Assembly: GCA_004556395.1 (NCBI GenBank)
Contig: SFHK01000009.1
Location: 8,916 to 72,915, forward strand
DNA: 64,000 bases
Origin: Clostridiales bacterium
GTDB lineage: Bacteria; Bacillota; Clostridia; Christensenellales; Aristaeellaceae
Direction of reading: 5' to 3'
Numbering within the stretch: the first letter of the stretch is position 1; each line of letters begins with the position of its first letter. A program made the position numbers and the translations under genes. The notes under the pieces were generated by a model. That model was not told the origin of the DNA. It searched no databases and was given only the letters and a program-made list of their open reading frames with translations. This document shows, one piece after another, positions 60,793 to 64,000 of this stretch.

Positions 60793-60811
60793 ACGTCCGG
60801 AGAACGATCCC

Positions 60812-61486
60812 CTATCCCAGCGTGCGCACGCGCCCGTCGTCAATCTCAATTCTCGTATCGCATGCATCCGCAATTTCCGGATCGTGCGTCACGATGATCA
60901 GCGCCGTGCCGTTTTCGTGAATCGCCCGCAGAATCTCCATGATGTTCTCCTCGTTTTCGCGGTCGAGCGCGCCTGTCGGCTCGTCGGCGAGGATCACGGT
61001 CGGCTTCGTAATCAGCGCCCGGCCGATCGCCACGCGCTGCCGCTGACCGCCGGAAAGCTCGTTCGCGCACGCGTCCAGTTTTTCCAGAATGCCCAGCGTC
61101 CGGCAAAGCTCCGTCACCTCCCGCTCAATCTCCTCGCGCCCCACGTGGCGCAGCTGAAGCGGCAGCGCGATATTGTCAAACACCGTGTCCTCGTCCAGAA
61201 GGGAATAGCTCTGCGTGATGATGCCCACGTGCTTCCTGCGATACTCAAGCAGCTGCTTCCACGAGCGCCCGTTCAGCTTTTCGTCCCGAAAGTAGCCCTC
61301 GCCGCTCTCCGGCGTAACCAGTCCGGCGAGCACCTTCATCAGCGTGCTCTTGCCGGAGCCGCTTCGCCCCGTGATGGCGGCAAACGCGCCCTCGCCGATT
61401 TCAAGGTTCAGGCCGTTCAGCGCGTGCACCGCCGCTTCGCCGCGGCCATAGCTCTTTTTCACGTTTTTCAGCGTAAACAGATTCAT
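60812..61486 (-). CDS. ABC transporter ATPase, LolD/MacB-type exporter
   Basis: 224 residues. Walker A GRSGSGKST, Q-loop ITQSYSLL, signature ELSGGQRQRVAIGRAL, Walker B VILADEPTGALD and H-loop THDPE complete it. This compact type pairs with FtsX-like permeases for export of lipids, peptides or lipoproteins, or for sensing antimicrobial peptides. It follows the permease gene by 12 bases, and the upstream permease by about 1.2 kb. Confidence 0.93.
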   Translation of the reverse strand: MNLFTLKNVKKSYGRGEAAVHALNGLNLEIGEGAFAAITGRSGSGKSTLMKVLAGLVTPESGEGYFRDEKLNGRSWKQLLEYRRKHVGIITQSYSLLDEDTVFDNIALPLQLRHVGREEIEREVTELCRTLGILEKLDACANELSGGQRQRVAIGRALITKPTVILADEPTGALDRENEENIMEILRAIHENGTALIIVTHDPEIADACDTRIEIDDGRVRTLG

Positions 61487-61498
61487 TTGTTTTCCTCC

Positions 61499-62737
61499 TC
61501 ACTCGCGCTCCAATATGGAAACCGCCTTCTCCGAGGTCTGAATGTATCGCCGGAACATAATCATCGACACCGCCGCGTCCAGCGCCAGACTCAGCGCCGC
61601 CAGCGACAGCCGATATTTCACGCCAATCAGCATGTACGTAATCGCATACGCCAGCACATTGGAGATCAACGCCATTGTCAGCATGCCCGAAAGCACAATC
61701 CGCAGCATCTGCCCCTGGCTCGCGCCGGAAACCAGCAGCACCGCGTAGCGCCGCGCGTTCTGCCTGAAAAGCAGCGCCGCGAACCGCGCGAAGCAGAGCG
61801 TGAGCAGAAGCAGCATCACAACCGTCCAAAGCTGCTTCGTCTGTGAGTACTGCCCCACCACGTCCGAAAGCAGCTGCACGCCCCGCGGCGGCAGAATCAT
61901 GAGCTGAAGATCAAATACGCCGTACTTTTTCACGGTTTCATCGATAAAACGCATCAGCTCCGGCAGCTCGTTCTCGGACGAAAGCGCGAATATGCCGCCC
62001 AGCTTCTGGATATAGTCCATTCGATAATCCGTTCCCAGCTGCGTGTCATAGGGAATTCGCCCGTCCATGCCCTCCGGCAGCTCGCGGGACGGCATCACGA
62101 TCGTCCAGTCCAGCTGCTCCAGTCTGTCCTGAAACCGCACGACGATGTTCGGCTGCAAAATGCCCACGACCTTCAGCCGCCGCCCGACACTTTCCAGCAC
62201 ATCCCCAACCTTCAAATATCCGCTGTACGCATTTCCAAGCACGACCGGAATTTCGTCCTCGTATTCATAATCCCCCGGCTGCAAACCGCGCCCCTCCACC
62301 GTCTGCATCTGGAAAAGATCCCATGCATACGAGTTAACCTGACGGCAAATCAGCTCCGCATCCTCATAAAGCTTGTTGCCCTGCGCATCTCTGCGCAAAG
62401 GGTAATAGAATTCATCCGGCATGCGAAGTCCTTCTATCGATATCTGCTGCTGCCCGTAAACGCAATAGCCGTAGGCCTCTTCGAACGCGTCGACCACGCT
62501 CTTCATCCGCAGGATGCAATCGTCCGACTTCCACAGCGCGGCCTCCTCCTGCGATACCGTGTCCGTCAGCGTGTAAAAGTGCTTGTCCGTCCAGCTTTGC
62601 AGCTTTTGATCCTGCCGGTTCACATGAATCGCGTCGTTCATCAGCACGTTTTCAAATAAAAGCGCGACTGTGAGAAGCAGCAGAAAGGACATAGTGAGGA
62701 ATGGATGCTTTTCAATCGTTTTCTGAAATTCAGTCAT
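61499..62737 (-). CDS. FtsX/MacB-like ABC exporter permease
   Basis: 412 residues. Helix near 14-33, a large extracytoplasmic domain (about 35-305) of MacB periplasmic type, then three helices (about 300-395), ending before SEKAVSILERE. Pairs with the downstream ATPase. The sequence is divergent and recognised by architecture, not by close homologues. Substrate unknown. Confidence 0.75.
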   Translation of the reverse strand: MTEFQKTIEKHPFLTMSFLLLLTVALLFENVLMNDAIHVNRQDQKLQSWTDKHFYTLTDTVSQEEAALWKSDDCILRMKSVVDAFEEAYGYCVYGQQQISIEGLRMPDEFYYPLRRDAQGNKLYEDAELICRQVNSYAWDLFQMQTVEGRGLQPGDYEYEDEIPVVLGNAYSGYLKVGDVLESVGRRLKVVGILQPNIVVRFQDRLEQLDWTIVMPSRELPEGMDGRIPYDTQLGTDYRMDYIQKLGGIFALSSENELPELMRFIDETVKKYGVFDLQLMILPPRGVQLLSDVVGQYSQTKQLWTVVMLLLLTLCFARFAALLFRQNARRYAVLLVSGASQGQMLRIVLSGMLTMALISNVLAYAITYMLIGVKYRLSLAALSLALDAAVSMIMFRRYIQTSEKAVSILERE

Positions 62738-62743
62738 CTCCGC

Positions 62744-63715
62744 TTACCCCCTCACCGCGTTTCGAACGATTTTGCCCGCCGCCATCCGCGTGCCAAGCAA
62801 CAATTCCGCGCCGATCAGGCAGCACACGGCCGCCGTGCCGAGCAGGCTGTAGCGCATCAGCAACGCCGTCAAAAGGCACCCGGCCGCAAGCCCCGCCAGC
62901 TTCCATCTCACCTGCTTGCGCACGAAATACCGGTTCAGCGCCCGGCTTCCGTAGCCCAGCGTGAGGAACGCCGCGCAGCTGTCCGCGCTCTGAAGCACCA
63001 TCAGCACGTGCTCAAACAGCGCAAACAGCATCACGAATCCGGCCATCCAGAGCGTCACCTGGTTGTCCGCCTTCCTGATCTGATACACCTCTCGAAGGCC
63101 GACCTCCTTCACCGGCTGCACGGAGCATTCCTTCTCGTAATCCGCCGCCAGCAGCATCCGGAACCGCTCCATCTCCGCCGCCGTGCCGTCCACAATCAGC
63201 GAAGGAAGCGCATAGCCCATCTCCTCGCACAGATAGGACAGCGGCACGACGATCCGGTAATCCATCTGCGTGTACAGCTCCTCATAGCCCAGAACGCCCG
63301 TCACCGGAAGCCGGCTTCTCAGCACGCCGATCCGGTTCTCCTCGTCCACATCTCCCTGAAGCCCCTTGCCGATCATCGCGCCCGGCGCGTCGCTCGCGTC
63401 CTCGTCGAGTATCTGACCGGACAGCAGATGAAGCCGCTCCGACGCAAGCGCCTTCCCGTTGCAGCCCAGAAGCTGCCCGTCGGAGTACAGCAGCTCCACC
63501 TCCGGTAGGCGCTCGTCCGCCAGCAGGCGCTTCACTGTCTCCCCTCCGTCGTCAGGAAACGCCACCGTAATCGCCCTCTCGGAATACGGATTCGACGTCT
63601 TTTCCCGCAACAGCCGCTCCCGGCTCGCCCCGCTTAACAGCAGAATCAGCAAGCACCCCAGCGCCGCGTAAAGCGCCAGATTCAGAACCGTCTTTCCGTG
63701 AATTTTTCTCTTCAT
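62744..63715 (-). CDS. Second FtsX/MacB-like permease of the exporter
   Basis: 323 residues. N-terminal helix (about 10-28), extracytoplasmic domain (30-220), and three C-terminal helices (about 222-310). It is shorter than its partner and overlaps in layout, so the transporter is likely a heteromer of two half-permeases plus one ATPase. The three genes lie within 13 bases of each other and form an operon. SD AAGAGG is moderate. Confidence 0.7.
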   Translation of the reverse strand: MKRKIHGKTVLNLALYAALGCLLILLLSGASRERLLREKTSNPYSERAITVAFPDDGGETVKRLLADERLPEVELLYSDGQLLGCNGKALASERLHLLSGQILDEDASDAPGAMIGKGLQGDVDEENRIGVLRSRLPVTGVLGYEELYTQMDYRIVVPLSYLCEEMGYALPSLIVDGTAAEMERFRMLLAADYEKECSVQPVKEVGLREVYQIRKADNQVTLWMAGFVMLFALFEHVLMVLQSADSCAAFLTLGYGSRALNRYFVRKQVRWKLAGLAAGCLLTALLMRYSLLGTAAVCCLIGAELLLGTRMAAGKIVRNAVRG

Positions 63716-63782
63716 GCCATACGCCTCTTCTTCCGTTTAGTTAGCTATTGTTCTTTACCATATCTCTTCGACAAACCCTTAA

Positions 63783-63942
63783 GGCAGCGCCGCACAAATG
63801 AGGTGATCGTCCGGCGAATGGATTTTTCGTCAAATGCAAATGCAAATTTCGAAGGTTTACTGGAGATAAATCGAGGAATTTGCATGCCGCAGATGGCGGA
63901 AAAGACTTCGCCCGACGCGCCGCCGAATTGTGCGGTGATGCC
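63783..63942. mobile_element. MITE-like inverted-repeat element flanked by TTAA
   Basis: 160 bases with no gene. Left end GGCAGCGCCGCACAA (63783-63797) and right end read inward on the other strand GGCATCACCGCACAA match at 13 of 15 positions. Further in, CGTCnGGCGAA is shared by both ends, so the inverted repeats extend to about 36 bases. TTAA stands directly outside on each side (63779-63782 and 63943-63946), fitting a target duplication. An inner dyad GCAAATT/AATTTGC adds a stem. No transposase is present. Confidence 0.6.
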
Positions 63943-64000
63943 TTAATTAATTCCTCCCCAGTATCCACGAGCATGTACATCATAGAAGTGCGCATTGCTA

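Noticed and set aside
63741..63995. 84-codon minus-strand frame near the right edge
   Set aside because: It lies across the inverted-repeat element and its flanks; no SD or domain.

Overview
The window looks like chromosome from a high-GC, endospore-forming member of the Clostridia (Firmicutes), probably an uncultured gut or rumen lineage. Evidence: Spo0A, sigma-G, a YlmC/YmxH-family protein and a SpoIID-domain protein; Firmicutes-type regulation (a Phe T-box, a SAM-I riboswitch, a CtsR operator, consensus TTGACA/TATAAT promoters); a ClpB/RadA/IreB/YqgF/NrdR gene set; and plant-polysaccharide genes (KduI, KdgK, GH78-, GH106- and GH2-type hydrolases). Coding DNA is GC-rich with strong third-position bias, so long antisense open frames are common and are not genes. 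No CRISPR array, prophage or intact transposase is visible. Nothing allows a species name.

Layout. 1-5.4 kb: start of a type II topoisomerase B subunit; a secreted Ig-like-repeat protein with a cysteine-amidase-like C-terminus; an AT-richer DUF4304 gene; spo0A. 5.4-7.1 kb: bioY and a Gfo/Idh/MocA dehydrogenase with a palindromic operator candidate. 7.2-18.5 kb: one nine-cistron-like minus-strand operon (DeoR regulator, class II aldolase, SDR, PHP domain fused to a zinc alcohol dehydrogenase, E2, E3, fused E1, lipoate ligase). 18.7-28.8 kb: membrane zinc-ribbon protein, GH106-like hydrolase, a CbiC-family protein lacking the catalytic His, clpB under CtsR, a DD-carboxypeptidase, kdgK-kduI. 28.9-33.8 kb: pheST behind a T-box, YqgF fused to DUF1292, ireB. 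33.9-40.3 kb: ABC importer with an SPT-like alpha-oxoamine synthase and an SDR downstream. 40.4-46.8 kb: a Cys/Pro-rich mini-protein, Nudix, SpoIID-like, radA, a degenerate metallophosphatase, four tRNAs, a PhnD-like binding protein. 46.9-53.6 kb: mini membrane protein, metK behind a SAM-I riboswitch, GH78-like and GH2 hydrolases, a DmpA peptidase. 53.7-54.1 kb: a type I toxin-antitoxin-like locus. 54.2-60.8 kb: Gfo/Idh, phoR-phoP-nrdR, ylmC, sigG, a membrane protein, tRNA-Leu. 60.8-64 kb: an ABC exporter and a MITE-like repeat flanked by TTAA.

How the parts work together (inference). The aldolase/SDR/ADH/2-oxo-acid dehydrogenase operon reads as one catabolic route from a sugar or polyol to acyl-CoA, with LplA lipoylating the E2. 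KdgK and KduI carry part of uronate/pectin catabolism, and the GH78/GH106/GH2-type enzymes would trim rhamnose- or mannose-containing glycans. The nrdR-phoP-phoR-gfo block is translationally coupled. The least described items are the toxin/antisense locus, the two in-frame fusions with internal Shine-Dalgarno sequences, the His-less CbiC, the SPT-like pair, and the two mini-proteins.
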